Shown here: piece after piece, positions 47,474-57,103 of the stretch
Numbering within the stretch: the stretch's first letter is position 1
Layout: every line of letters begins with the position of its first letter
DNA from: JANQHO01 sp965218075
Lineage (GTDB): Bacteria > Bacteroidota > Bacteroidia > Flavobacteriales > Schleiferiaceae
DNA: 64,000 nt
Assembly: GCA_965218075.1 (NCBI GenBank)
Contig: CBDCJZ010000003.1
Span: forward strand, 248,001 to 312,000
Reading direction: 5' to 3'
Notes under the pieces: generated by a model
What the model was told of the DNA's origin: nothing
The model's input: the letters and a program-made list of their open reading frames with translations, nothing else
The model's database searches: none
Program-made: the position numbers and the translations under genes

Positions 47474-47610
47474 TTTGCTTTTTACCCGTCTTATGTTCAC
47501 TTCCACAATAAGGGCATATGAAGTTATTTCTTCCCCATCTTAATCTTTTCTAAATACGCTATACAAGATTCTTCTGTAGGGAATATTTTGTGCATTTCTG
47601 TTATGTTCAT
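47472..47610 (-). pseudogene. IS1595 transposase, N-terminal fragment
   Basis: ATG 47610 begins MNITEMHKIFPTEESCIAYL as in the other copies. An extra A at about 47543 shifts the frame. The homology ends abruptly at 47472, where the HsdS remnant begins. Confidence 0.8.
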
Positions 47611-47733
47611 TTTAATTCTATGTTTTTATTAATTGCACAAATATACAAAATTATTTCTATATATCCAAATGGGTATTATTACGTTATATTTAGTGATAAT
47701 AGTCATCGGGCTATAAAATACACGTCATACCAC

Positions 47734-47796
47734 ATGGATACCGCCCACAAAATCGCCAGAGCATTAGGCGTTAGTTTAGATGATTTAATGAAATAA
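47734..47796 (+). pseudogene. C-terminal fragment of an XRE-type HTH regulator (copy B)
   Basis: The encoded tail MDTAHKIARALGVSLDDLMK is identical to that ending at 45164. It is the second copy carried by the direct repeat. Confidence 0.7.
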
Positions 47797-47800
47797 AAAT

Positions 47801-47939
47801 ATGACCCAAAAACAAGACACATTAAAACTATTTGAAAAAATCAAAGATTGATCCGTCCTGGGCTTTTGCTGACAAAACAAGAAAAGATACTGCGTATATC
47901 ACGCATGGCTATCATCGCTACCGACATTTGCAGATTTAA
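47801..47939 (+). pseudogene. N-terminal fragment of a DNA methylase (copy B), frameshifted
   Basis: It has the same start as copy A, MTQKQDTLKLFEKIKD, then a frameshift. The block ITHGYHRYRHLQI is slightly better preserved (HRY in place of HCY) before a stop at 47937. Both copies share the frameshift, so inactivation preceded duplication. Confidence 0.6.
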
Positions 47940-48031
47940 AATTTCTGATGGATTTATTAAGGCTAATTCTAAAAGTCTCTGGTCTATGACCACCCCCTTG
48001 CTATCCTTGGTAAGTGGCCGTGGCTCTGCAA

Positions 48032-48191
48032 TTACGGTTGCTCTTCCCGCTGCAATTGGCTTTTATCCTTTAAAACATCCCCAGGTTTGTTAATTACAAC
48101 TCGTCCATTGCCGTTTTGAAAATTCCAAAAATGTTCGCGGGATATTTGTTGTCTAGCTTTTACGGTTTTTGTTTTGTCAATTTCAATTATT
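48032..48191 (-). pseudogene. Unidentified fragment after the HsdM fusion gene (copy B)
   Basis: It corresponds to the 45404-45561 frame with a few substitutions (QQISREHFWNFQNGNGRVV visible) and ends in TAA at 48032. Family unknown. Confidence 0.4.
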
Positions 48192-51100
48192 TTTTATCCC
48201 GTTTTCGTATTTCCTCCTCGCATTTTTTTATCATTTCGGTCGCTTTTTTTTCATATTGTGGATCTAGCTTAGCCCGCTTAAAATCTTCAATAGCTCCCGG
48301 GTAGCCCCTTGAAGTTGAAGCACACTTTGCAAGCCCTCTATTATTATAAGTCTCTGGAGAATCTGGTTTTAGTTGAATAGCCTGGGTATAATCTTCAATA
48401 GCTCTCTGGTTGCCCCCTAAAACGCACTTTGCAAGCCCTCTATTATAATAAGCCTCTGGAAAATCTGGTTTTAGTTGAATAGCCTGGTTACAATCTTCAA
48501 TAGCTTCCTGGGGTTTCCCTGAAACTTGCTTTGCAAGCCCTCTACTGAGATAAGCCTCTGCATAATCTGGTTTTAGTTTAATAGCCTGGTTACAATCTTC
48601 AATAGCTCCCTTGTAGTCCCTTGGAGTTGAAGCGTACTTTGCATTCCCTCTATTATAATAAGCCTCTGCATAATCTGGTTTTAGTTTAATAGCCTGGCTA
48701 AAATCTTCAATAGCTCCCTTGTAGTCCCTTGGAGTTGAAGCGTACTTTGCATTTCCCCTATTATTATAAGCCTCTGGAAAATCTGGTTTTAGTTTAATAG
48801 CCTGGGTATAATCTTCAATAGCTCCCTGGTAGTCCCTTGGAGTTGAAGCACACTTTGCATTTCCTCTATTATAATAAGCCTCTGGAGAATCTGGTTTTAG
48901 TTTAATAGCCTGGCTAAAATCTTTAATAGCTCCCTTGTAGTCCCTTGGAGTTGAAGCGTACTTTGCATTTCCCCTATTATTATAAGCCTCTGGAAAATCT
49001 GGTTTTAGTTTAATAGCCTGGCTAAAATCTTCAATAGCTCCCTTGTAGTCCCTTGGAGTTGAAGCGTACTTTGCATTTCCCCTATTATTATAAGCCTCTG
49101 CATAATCTGGTTTTCGGTCAATAGCCTGGTCATAATCTTCAATAGCTTTCCCGTATTGCTTTAATTGGAATTTTGCATTTCCTCTATTATAATAAGCCTC
49201 TGGAGAATCTGGTTTTAGTTTAATAGCCTGGCTAAAATCTTCAATAGCTCCCTGGTAGTCCCTTAAATGGCACTTTGCATTTCCCCTATTATTATAGGCC
49301 TTTGCATAATCTGGGTCTAGTTTAATAGCCTGGCCATAATTTTCACTGGCTTCCTGAAACTTAGCGCTTTGATGAGCCGTTACTCCCAAAGCAAAGTAAT
49401 CTTTGGCGCTAAGATCGTAAGCTTTATCGTGAGCATTCGCCATAGAGAAACCTGTCAAATCCTTAAATAAAGCGCTTTCTGAAATGCCATATTTATTTTT
49501 CAAAAGTTCAACCAGGGCTTTTTTTTGAGCTTTTTCTATTGTTACCACTTTATAATATTTTTCTTCCATCCTGGGCTTGCCAAAGACAAAGGTGGATTTC
49601 TGGGCAATAATGCGGTTATTTATAGCTCTGGGCTGCCATTTATAAAGATTATCTTTTTCAAAAAAATACCTGATCTCTTCTTCATGTTCTTTAGAAGTTA
49701 CAATTTTAAATACATCCGTACTATCTGTCTGCATACCCACTACTTTTCCATCTTTATCGGGCTTATCTTTGCAGGCAAAGTATAAAGCAATAAAGGGATC
49801 AGTAGTGAAATCGATCAGACAGGTAGCGGCACCGTTATGTTGTAATTCTGCCAGCAACTCCAGATCATACATTTTTTTATCTGAATTTTTGTTGTGTCCT
49901 AAACCATTCTGGTGGGCATTTTCAAGTAAATCTTCGACGCGTTTTTGAAACAGAGTAGTATTGTTTTTTTTTACTCTGCGTAATATTGACGCTTCTACCT
50001 CCCGGTCTTTGTCAGCCAGACCACGGTAAAGCAATAAGGTTCCTTCTAATTCTTCTACCCATTTCGTAAATTCTTCTATAGTTGTTATTATTGTTGCTTT
50101 TTTCACGGTCTCTTCCCACTGCCTTTTGTTTTCAATGGCCTCCCCCCAAACTTCCCCTATCTTACCCTCGATCTTCCGCCCCATTTTCTCAATCAGCTTT
50201 TTATTGCCATCCACCACCTCCTGCTCCGCTTCTATCTCCGCCACGATCTGCTTTTGAACTTCAAGAGGCGGGAGAGGGATTTGGAGTGCTTGCAAAATCT
50301 TAATAGATGCGACATTTTGAATTGCAACACCTCTAACATTAAAAGCTACAAGTTTTTGAAAATCACCACTATCCATCCATAGTTTTAAAAATTTTACAAT
50401 TAGATTGTGTTTAACCGTTAGCTTTAGGAGTGCCTGATTTATAACTCCTCTTGGTGCGTTTTGAGGAACAATTGCTGTCTTACCCATTGTTCCTGAACAG
50501 CTCATTATTAAATCATTAGTTTGAACTTGAAACCTTTTCATTTTCTTAAACTTTTCTGGCTTTATGAAATATCTAAATTCATTAAAATTACTATGGATTG
50601 CATGTGATTGTTCGTACACTGCGAAACCTTTTTTAACAAAAATCTCTTTTTTTAAATCTCCACCAAACGGACCTCTGACAAACTCACACACCTCCCCCAG
50701 CTCCCCCATCGGCCAGCCGGGACCAATATCAAAGGCAGACTTCCAACTCTCCACAACCTGCTGGGCTCCCTCAATGACTTTCTGATAGCCCTCGATCTCC
50801 GCCACGATCTGCTTTTGGACTTCGAGAGGCGGGAGGGGGATTTTATATTTTAAGGCAAAATCCTTTGTTAATCGTTGCAAGCCACCTGTACCACTCATAT
50901 TTTTCTTCCCATTGCTAATAAATTCTTCACTTGAAATAAAATAATAAATCAGCTCAGGCAGAATCTTTTCTTTATCTGCTCTATAAATAAAAAACTCACT
51001 TGAACCAAATCCTATTCCATTAGTTAACTTTCTTGCAATACCAGATTTCCCATTTTCAAAACATGGAGTTACACGAGCGAGCAGAACATCATTTTCAGCA

Positions 51101-52728
51101 AAATATGTATATCCAGAATAAACTGCTTTTATTGTTTTTTCTTGCTTTGCTTCAAAATTTATTTGGCGTTCGTTTAAGTCTGTCATGGGAAGAAATGAAA
51201 CTGATTGTTCTTTAGATAAATCTTTTATTTCTGACTTTTTGGGATTAAATTCACACACCTCCCCCAATTCCACCATCGGCCATTTGACACGGCTATAGTC
51301 TACCGCCTCCCGGTAGCGCTCGCCTGTAAGATTATAGTCTCCGCCCTCTGCGATCTTCTCCTTAGTGACGGCATGGGCGATTTTTTCATTTTCCCCCTCC
51401 CCTACCCTTTGCTTCTTTTGATATTGCTTTAGAATTTCGCAGGCTTTCGGCAAATCATTTTTATCGATGCGTCTTCTTTGAGCACCCAAATCAAAGCCGT
51501 CATTTTCTACTTTTACGAAGAGGATCTTATCCGTCTTTTTGGCAAAGGCTTTGTCTAAAAAAAGAATCGAAGTCTTGACTCCGGAGTAGGGATTGAAAAC
51601 TCCCTGCGGCAGGCTTACGACCGCCCAAAGGCATTCTTCTACCAGCATTTTTCGGAGAGCTTTATAGGCATTGCTGGCTTGAAAAATAATCCCCTCCGGC
51701 ACAATCACCCCTGCTCGTCCTTTTAGTTTTAAATGCTCGGCGATGTAATCTACAAAGAGCACTTCCGAACGCTTGGCCTGTATTTGAAATTTTTGGTGTG
51801 GGCGGATTCCCCCTTTGGGTGTCATAAAAGGGGGATTGGCTAGGATGACATCGAAATCATCATCCCATCGGGTGTCGGTAGTTAGGGTATCATATTCGTG
51901 AATATGAGGCTGGGTGAATTGATGCAAATAGAGATTCACTAAAGAAAGACGTACCATATCGGGCGAAATATCATAGCCTATGATATGATTCTGGATGGCT
52001 GTTTTTTCTGCGGGATTTAATTTATCTCCCTCATACCTGCCGTTACTCTGTATCTGTAATTCAGTTATTTCTTTATCATCTGTTTGCGCAAAGGTAGGGA
52101 CGTCTGTTTCTGGAGTATAGTTTGATGAATTCGTTTTATAGATATACTTATAGGCAGAGATAAGAAACCCGGCCGTGCCACAGGCAGGGTCGAGAATCGT
52201 TTCTTCTTTTTGGGGAGCTACAACCTCCACAATAAAATCAATGATATGACGAGGGGTGCGAAACTGACCCGCATCTCCCTGAGAGCCTAAAATCGACAAG
52301 AGGTATTCAAAGGCATTTCCCAGTTCTTCGCTGTTATCGTAGCTAAAGCCATGTATTTCTTTTAAAAATAAGTTTAGCGTTTCGGGGTCGTTATAGGGCA
52401 AAAAGGCACCTTTAAAAATGTCTGAAAATAAGGCTGGTATATTATCCCATCTCCTTTGCATCTCAGCAATGCATTGCACATAAAGGTCGAGCCTTTTCCG
52501 ACCAGAAAGAGAAGGGTCCATCAACTTACTCCAGCTATATTTCTCAAGCTCACCAGAAAAGAATCCCGCTTTACCGCCCATATCAATGGAGTCGTTATCC
52601 ATATCATCCATAAACTTATAGATGAGCGCGGTTGTGATTTGTTCAACCTGGGCCTTGGGGTCTGGAACTTTTCCCACCAAAATTTGGCGGGCGCTGTCGA
52701 TTTTACGTTTTGTCTCTTGGTTGAGCAT
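48187..52728 (-). CDS. Fused HsdM-HsdS-FRG-TPR type I restriction-modification protein
   Basis: One uninterrupted 1513-codon frame. Residues 1-470 are HsdM, with helical N-terminal domain, motif I DPACGTAGFL (180-189) and catalytic NPPF (298-301). Residues 483-665 and 672-862 are the two HsdS target-recognition units, each opening WPM.ELGEVCEF and ending IPLPPLEVQKQIVAEIE. Residues 885-1100 are an FRG domain (LLLYRG at 898-903; ELQHNGAATCLIDFTTDPFI, then ALYFAC). From 1109 to the end are about eleven TPR repeats mixing 34- and 36-residue units. It should methylate adenine at a bipartite site and, with HsdR 107 bp upstream, restrict unmodified DNA. M-S fusions are known; an FRG-TPR tail on HsdS I do not know of. 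All catalytic motifs look intact. Confidence 0.9.
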   Translation of the reverse strand: MLNQETKRKIDSARQILVGKVPDPKAQVEQITTALIYKFMDDMDNDSIDMGGKAGFFSGELEKYSWSKLMDPSLSGRKRLDLYVQCIAEMQRRWDNIPALFSDIFKGAFLPYNDPETLNLFLKEIHGFSYDNSEELGNAFEYLLSILGSQGDAGQFRTPRHIIDFIVEVVAPQKEETILDPACGTAGFLISAYKYIYKTNSSNYTPETDVPTFAQTDDKEITELQIQSNGRYEGDKLNPAEKTAIQNHIIGYDISPDMVRLSLVNLYLHQFTQPHIHEYDTLTTDTRWDDDFDVILANPPFMTPKGGIRPHQKFQIQAKRSEVLFVDYIAEHLKLKGRAGVIVPEGIIFQASNAYKALRKMLVEECLWAVVSLPQGVFNPYSGVKTSILFLDKAFAKKTDKILFVKVENDGFDLGAQRRRIDKNDLPKACEILKQYQKKQRVGEGENEKIAHAVTKEKIAEGGDYNLTGERYREAVDYSRVKWPMVELGEVCEFNPKKSEIKDLSKEQSVSFLPMTDLNERQINFEAKQEKTIKAVYSGYTYFAENDVLLARVTPCFENGKSGIARKLTNGIGFGSSEFFIYRADKEKILPELIYYFISSEEFISNGKKNMSGTGGLQRLTKDFALKYKIPLPPLEVQKQIVAEIEGYQKVIEGAQQVVESWKSAFDIGPGWPMGELGEVCEFVRGPFGGDLKKEIFVKKGFAVYEQSHAIHSNFNEFRYFIKPEKFKKMKRFQVQTNDLIMSCSGTMGKTAIVPQNAPRGVINQALLKLTVKHNLIVKFLKLWMDSGDFQKLVAFNVRGVAIQNVASIKILQALQIPLPPLEVQKQIVAEIEAEQEVVDGNKKLIEKMGRKIEGKIGEVWGEAIENKRQWEETVKKATIITTIEEFTKWVEELEGTLLLYRGLADKDREVEASILRRVKKNNTTLFQKRVEDLLENAHQNGLGHNKNSDKKMYDLELLAELQHNGAATCLIDFTTDPFIALYFACKDKPDKDGKVVGMQTDSTDVFKIVTSKEHEEEIRYFFEKDNLYKWQPRAINNRIIAQKSTFVFGKPRMEEKYYKVVTIEKAQKKALVELLKNKYGISESALFKDLTGFSMANAHDKAYDLSAKDYFALGVTAHQSAKFQEASENYGQAIKLDPDYAKAYNNRGNAKCHLRDYQGAIEDFSQAIKLKPDSPEAYYNRGNAKFQLKQYGKAIEDYDQAIDRKPDYAEAYNNRGNAKYASTPRDYKGAIEDFSQAIKLKPDFPEAYNNRGNAKYASTPRDYKGAIKDFSQAIKLKPDSPEAYYNRGNAKCASTPRDYQGAIEDYTQAIKLKPDFPEAYNNRGNAKYASTPRDYKGAIEDFSQAIKLKPDYAEAYYNRGNAKYASTPRDYKGAIEDCNQAIKLKPDYAEAYLSRGLAKQVSGKPQEAIEDCNQAIQLKPDFPEAYYNRGLAKCVLGGNQRAIEDYTQAIQLKPDSPETYNNRGLAKCASTSRGYPGAIEDFKRAKLDPQYEKKATEMIKKCEEEIRKRDKK

Positions 52729-52835
52729 AGTTAAAATAACGTTTTTATAGTGGCATTTTGTAAAATCCTTCTTCCTTTAGCAATTAATTTACCAAGGTCT
52801 TTTTTATACCTTTCTAAATTTGGAATCATATTCTC

Positions 52836-55349
52836 TTACATATACTGATTGATAGGGATATAGTCTTTGACATATTCTGGAATCACATCTTTCCAACCAT
52901 TTAAGGCCTTAAACTCTTTCATGCTAAACCCGGGATATACGTTTAGCAATGCGAAGTTTTTTTCATTAATAGAGTTTCTAAACTCTCCATCACTGATGTA
53001 TGTTTTCAAATAGTTTTTGATATGAAGAACATGCTTATTTTCAGGTTTATAAATGGCAATAAATTTTTCGCATTCTTCTTCCAGCTTTTCGTTTTTACTT
53101 TTGAAAGAGTCGATAAGGCCAAAAACACGCTCTAAAAATTCACGCCATGTCAAACGGCAGTCGAGATTTTCACTCCGGCGGATTTTCTCCAAATTCAAAT
53201 ACAACTCTGGTTTGTCTTCGTACCTTTCCCGCATAATTTCGGAGGCTTTCTCCCATTGCTCATTCTCTACTGCTTTCCGCACGTCCTGATCTTTTTGGAT
53301 CTCTTCCCGGGCTTTTTCAAAGAGTTTGCGGTCAATTTTCATCCCTTTCAGTCCAACTTCTATTTCGGTGGTTTTTTTAATTTGATCCCGATCAAATATT
53401 TCAGTTTCTCGAATACCCTCCCCTATCGACCCATCCCCTTTAATCGTGTATCGATTCTCTACGGGAAGTTTTAAGACTTCGTCATAATCAAACTTTTCTT
53501 CAAAATATTCGTAATTAGCAAAGAAGTCAAAGAGCTTGAACTTACTTTTTTGTTCTTCACGCTCTTGGTTGAGTTCATCAGTGTACTTAAAAGTAAATTT
53601 GCGTGTGCCTCTTCCCTTTATCTGAATAAAGTCTGTGGGTGAAAAAATAGGTCTCATCAAAACAACATTCAAAATATCTTCACAGTCATAGCCCGTTGTC
53701 ATCATTTTTACGGTAACACAAACTCTGGTTTTACTCGATTTGTAATTTTCTAAAAACCTGGTACGTCCATGTAATTTGTTATTGGCAAAATTGGCCGTGA
53801 ATGTTTGAGCGTCTTGGATACTAGAGGTAACCTGAACGGCAAAGTCAGACTTATACAGATCTGGCCAAAACCGACTTGCCATTTGATTTAAAATTTGCAT
53901 AATCTTTGAAGCGTGTTTTTGACTAACGCAAAAAATGATACTTTTACCAATCTCGCCGCTGATGGGGTCATGCAGCGCTTTTTCTAAAAAGGTCTGACAA
54001 AAGACACGGTTAGTATTTTCAGAAAAGAAATTCCTTTCAAAATTCCTTGGAAAAAATGTCTGTTGCTCTTCTCCCTCTTCTTCAGTTTTTTGAATTACGG
54101 CATAACCTTTTTTAGAAAGCAGCTCGGTACTAATGTTTGTCCGCGCATCCGCAACGATAGGATTGATCAGGTACTCCTCCCGTACCCCGTCCAATAAACT
54201 ATAGCGAAATGTCGGCTCGCTATCTTGACAGCCAAATGTTATATAGGTATCCCGTAACTGCCGGTTTTCCCAAGCGCGAATGTCATTTTGTGAAATTGTT
54301 TCTAGATCAACATTTTTTAAATAATCTTTGGGGGTAGCTGTCAATCCCAGTTTGTAGCCAATGAAATACTCAAAAACTGCCCGAAAATTTCCACCAATGG
54401 AACGGTGCGCTTCGTCAGATATAACAAGATCAAAATCAGTGGGGGAGAAAAGCTTCTTATATTTATCTTGTGAAAGCAGGCTTTGAATCGTAGAAACTAC
54501 GATTTCAGCTTTTTCCCAATCATCACAATTTTGTTTGTAAATACCAACTATATAGTCTTTTTTTAAATACTTATTGAAATTCTTATATGCTTGTCGCTTC
54601 AGTTCTATACGGTCAACCAAAAACAAAACTCTTTTGGCATTTCCCGTTTGCAAAAATAATTTAATGACTCCTGCAGAAATTAAGGTTTTACCTGCGCCTG
54701 TTGCCATCTCAAAAAGAAAGCGGTCATTACCTGCTCCTGCAGACTTTTGCAAAGCATGAATGGCCCTTAGTTGATAAGGCCTTAAAATCCTCAATTCTTT
54801 TTTCCGTAAATATTCGTCTCTTGTTTCTATTTTCTGATAATCAGGGTCATCTTTAAAAAACGGGTCTTGAGTTAGAGCGATATAATCATCCGCTATTTTT
54901 TCAGAAGATAAATTTTGCTTATTTGGCTTAAAGCTGCGCCTATACTCGATAGACTCCTGTCTTGGAAACTCGGTGATGAGCTCAGGATTACCTATCTCTA
55001 AATCCCAGAAGTAATGCAGATTTCCATTTGATAGAATTACAAAACGTACATTGAAGCTTCTAGCATACTTTCTAGCTTGCTCTTTGCCGTCTAGTGGCTC
55101 TTTATTTTCTTTCTTTGCCTCCAGAACAACAAGGGGAGATCCATCTTTATTAAGCAACAAAAAGTCGACAAAGCCATTCTTGGTGGTATCAAAGTCATCT
55201 CCAAAATCAATATCTTTTTGGGTAATCTTGGTATTGACTTCAAGCTTTATATTGGCTGGTTTATTTTCATCATCAAAAAACCGCCAGCCCGCCTTTTCAA
55301 GTAGCTTATTTATCTTGATTCGTGCCTTGGCTTCTTTAGGGCTTGTCAT
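52836..55349 (-). CDS. hsdR: Type I restriction enzyme subunit R (HsdR)
   Basis: This 837-residue protein has an N-terminal HsdR nuclease domain with D62 and EAK at 77-79 (PD-(D/E)xK triad). The SF2 translocase core follows, with Walker A ATGAGKT (216-222), DEAH (312-315), GLTATP, and a second RecA domain with MMTTGYDCEDI and QIKGRGTR. A helical C-terminal region binds the methylase, as in the EcoEI-type subfamily. It forms the motor and nuclease of the complex with the fused HsdM-HsdS protein encoded next. No frameshift or missing motif is visible, so restriction is probably functional. Confidence 0.95.
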   Translation of the reverse strand: MTSPKEAKARIKINKLLEKAGWRFFDDENKPANIKLEVNTKITQKDIDFGDDFDTTKNGFVDFLLLNKDGSPLVVLEAKKENKEPLDGKEQARKYARSFNVRFVILSNGNLHYFWDLEIGNPELITEFPRQESIEYRRSFKPNKQNLSSEKIADDYIALTQDPFFKDDPDYQKIETRDEYLRKKELRILRPYQLRAIHALQKSAGAGNDRFLFEMATGAGKTLISAGVIKLFLQTGNAKRVLFLVDRIELKRQAYKNFNKYLKKDYIVGIYKQNCDDWEKAEIVVSTIQSLLSQDKYKKLFSPTDFDLVISDEAHRSIGGNFRAVFEYFIGYKLGLTATPKDYLKNVDLETISQNDIRAWENRQLRDTYITFGCQDSEPTFRYSLLDGVREEYLINPIVADARTNISTELLSKKGYAVIQKTEEEGEEQQTFFPRNFERNFFSENTNRVFCQTFLEKALHDPISGEIGKSIIFCVSQKHASKIMQILNQMASRFWPDLYKSDFAVQVTSSIQDAQTFTANFANNKLHGRTRFLENYKSSKTRVCVTVKMMTTGYDCEDILNVVLMRPIFSPTDFIQIKGRGTRKFTFKYTDELNQEREEQKSKFKLFDFFANYEYFEEKFDYDEVLKLPVENRYTIKGDGSIGEGIRETEIFDRDQIKKTTEIEVGLKGMKIDRKLFEKAREEIQKDQDVRKAVENEQWEKASEIMRERYEDKPELYLNLEKIRRSENLDCRLTWREFLERVFGLIDSFKSKNEKLEEECEKFIAIYKPENKHVLHIKNYLKTYISDGEFRNSINEKNFALLNVYPGFSMKEFKALNGWKDVIPEYVKDYIPINQYM

Positions 55350-55586
55350 CGTTCAATTTTAGCTGGTCAAATACCTTTATGTAATTCAGTCTATCACTTC
55401 TTTGCTGCTCGTCTATCCTGCTCTAAATATATGTTAAAATTTACACCTCTTTGCAATGGCTTAACCTGCACAGCAAGACTCTTTGGATGGCAGGAGCATG
55501 ATTAACAGACTAAGAAGCTAGCTTTTAACCAGCTGTTAGAATTGAAGATTAGCATAAATAAAGGGGGAGTTTTGTATTTGAATAAG

Positions 55587-56762
55587 CTATTTCACAACGA
55601 CGACCACTCCCCTTTCCATCAAAACTCGAGTGCCTCGTAGCAACTCAAACTCGTATTCTACAACATAGGAAAATACCCCCTGATGGTCTACATCACTTGC
55701 GTCCCAGCTCACATTTATATTATCAGACTCAAAAACTTTTATTCCCCAGCGGTCAAAAATATTAATGCGATAAGATATCAAATCGCAATTGGTATTTAGT
55801 TCAAACCGTTCGTTTAAGCCATCTCCATTAGGAGTAAATGCATTGGGTATGTACAAGTTGCAATCTTCACAAAATGCTGGTTCTATCAGTATGGTATCGG
55901 TGTAACTACAAGCCGGATTCCTTATGGTAGCATAATATATGCCTGGCTCAGTAATAAGATACTCTGTTCCTATGGATTCATCTGGCCATATTACGATGAA
56001 GTTGGGGGCATTTAATTTAATATCTATTCTGTGATTTTCACAAATAATGGTATCTTTAGGTAATTGAGGGAGGTCGTTTTCTACAAGAGCAACATAGTCG
56101 ACGAGGTAGTATGCTTGACTAGAAATAGCAATAGTATCAACAAGAGGAATTACAATAGTTTGACTATCACTTTTAAAATTTCCAATAGTGATATATCTTT
56201 CATCTCCTCTGGACATAAAAACTCCACATATTGGATTCCAGCTATTTAATGTGATAATGGGTTCGTCAGCAGCAACTTGGGGCTCATAGTGATAAAATCC
56301 TAGAGAAGGAATAGAATCAAAAGCAGAAGGTGTAACAGCAGCACCTATATTATTAGCTCCATAGCCAATTTTCCTTATGTCATCAAAAACAGGTTTTACG
56401 TAAAATGATAGACGATATAATTTTCCCGAATCTAAAGGGGCGTTTAACTCGCTGTAAATATATTCCCGATTAGCCCTTCCATTAGGTAAGGTGCCATAAG
56501 CAAACAAACCTATAAACCCTTCACCATCAAAAGGTGGAGTATTATTAGTAGTCGAGCTGCTTCCTGGATCGCCACAGCTTAGGTGGTAATAGTCTACATC
56601 TCCAAAAGCAGTATCCCATGGATTGAGAAAAACTTGAAAATCTGTAGAAGTGATTGGACAGTCACCCGTTCTTTCAAAGCCATTATTAGAGACAAAGTTT
56701 TGTCCCTTTGATTTTAAAGCAAAAAGGAATAATAGGATTATAGCGAAAAAACTCTTATACAT
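55587..56762 (-). CDS. T9SS type B (gliding-motility-associated C-terminal) cargo protein
   Basis: This 391-residue protein has a signal peptide (1-20, ending KSKGQ). The middle domain begins NFVSNNGFERTGDCPI and contains GFIGLFAYG and FYVKPVFDD, resembling beta-sandwich modules seen in cell-surface proteins. The last 95 residues (YIPNAFTPNGDGLNERFEL, INIFDRWG, VFESD, WDA) form the type B / CHU C-terminal T9SS sorting domain. It should be exported by T9SS, consistent with porX in this window. The ligand is unknown. Confidence 0.88.
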   Translation of the reverse strand: MYKSFFAIILLFLFALKSKGQNFVSNNGFERTGDCPITSTDFQVFLNPWDTAFGDVDYYHLSCGDPGSSSTTNNTPPFDGEGFIGLFAYGTLPNGRANREYIYSELNAPLDSGKLYRLSFYVKPVFDDIRKIGYGANNIGAAVTPSAFDSIPSLGFYHYEPQVAADEPIITLNSWNPICGVFMSRGDERYITIGNFKSDSQTIVIPLVDTIAISSQAYYLVDYVALVENDLPQLPKDTIICENHRIDIKLNAPNFIVIWPDESIGTEYLITEPGIYYATIRNPACSYTDTILIEPAFCEDCNLYIPNAFTPNGDGLNERFELNTNCDLISYRINIFDRWGIKVFESDNINVSWDASDVDHQGVFSYVVEYEFELLRGTRVLMERGVVVVVK

Positions 56763-56903
56763 AATACCACTTATTAATGAAGTAAGAAACGTATTAAATT
56801 TTTGTAAATTAACGTGAATTTGATCTAAAAAAGGCTAATAAATAATACCACCTATCAGATTTCAAAACGGTTCTCTATTGTAAATTAATAGCACATCAAA
56901 AAA

Positions 56904-57014
56904 ATGACCTACCCGATAACCTGCTTCAAGTTCAATTCACCAGACTTATTGAAATGGGTCAGCCCGAAATTCGAAATGCCAGACAATTCTGAGCTTATCA
57001 TTGAAGCATTTTGA
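56904..57014 (+). other. 36-codon ORF in the spacer before sulP
   Basis: ATG 56904 opens a frame reading MTYPITCFKFNSPDLLKWVS, then PKFEMPDNSELIIEAF and a stop. It could be a small gene or a remnant. No family is recognised. The rest of 56763-57103 shows nothing. Confidence 0.2.
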
Positions 57015-57103
57015 TTATATGGGAAAGAACTCTCGACAGTTTTCATACTTTTCAAATATGATATTTATGGCATTACTCAAAGCCCCTACCCAACTGTATA
57101 GGC

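Larger units (their letters stand above)
47472..48298. repeat. 830-bp direct repeat, copy B (right of the FRG-TPR gene)
   Basis: This is the partner of 44840-45670 with the same order of fragments: IS1595 5' end (47472-47610, with one inserted base that shifts its frame), HTH tail, methylase start, unidentified frame and the TPR gene end. Differences are single bases and short indels, so the duplication is recent relative to the decay of its contents. Confidence 0.85.

Noticed and set aside
44344..55600. Attachment-site duplication of the tRNA-Ser 3' end at the far side of the island
   Set aside because: I looked between 55350 and 55590 for the T-arm/acceptor sequence and saw no matching stretch; no integrase gene is present either.
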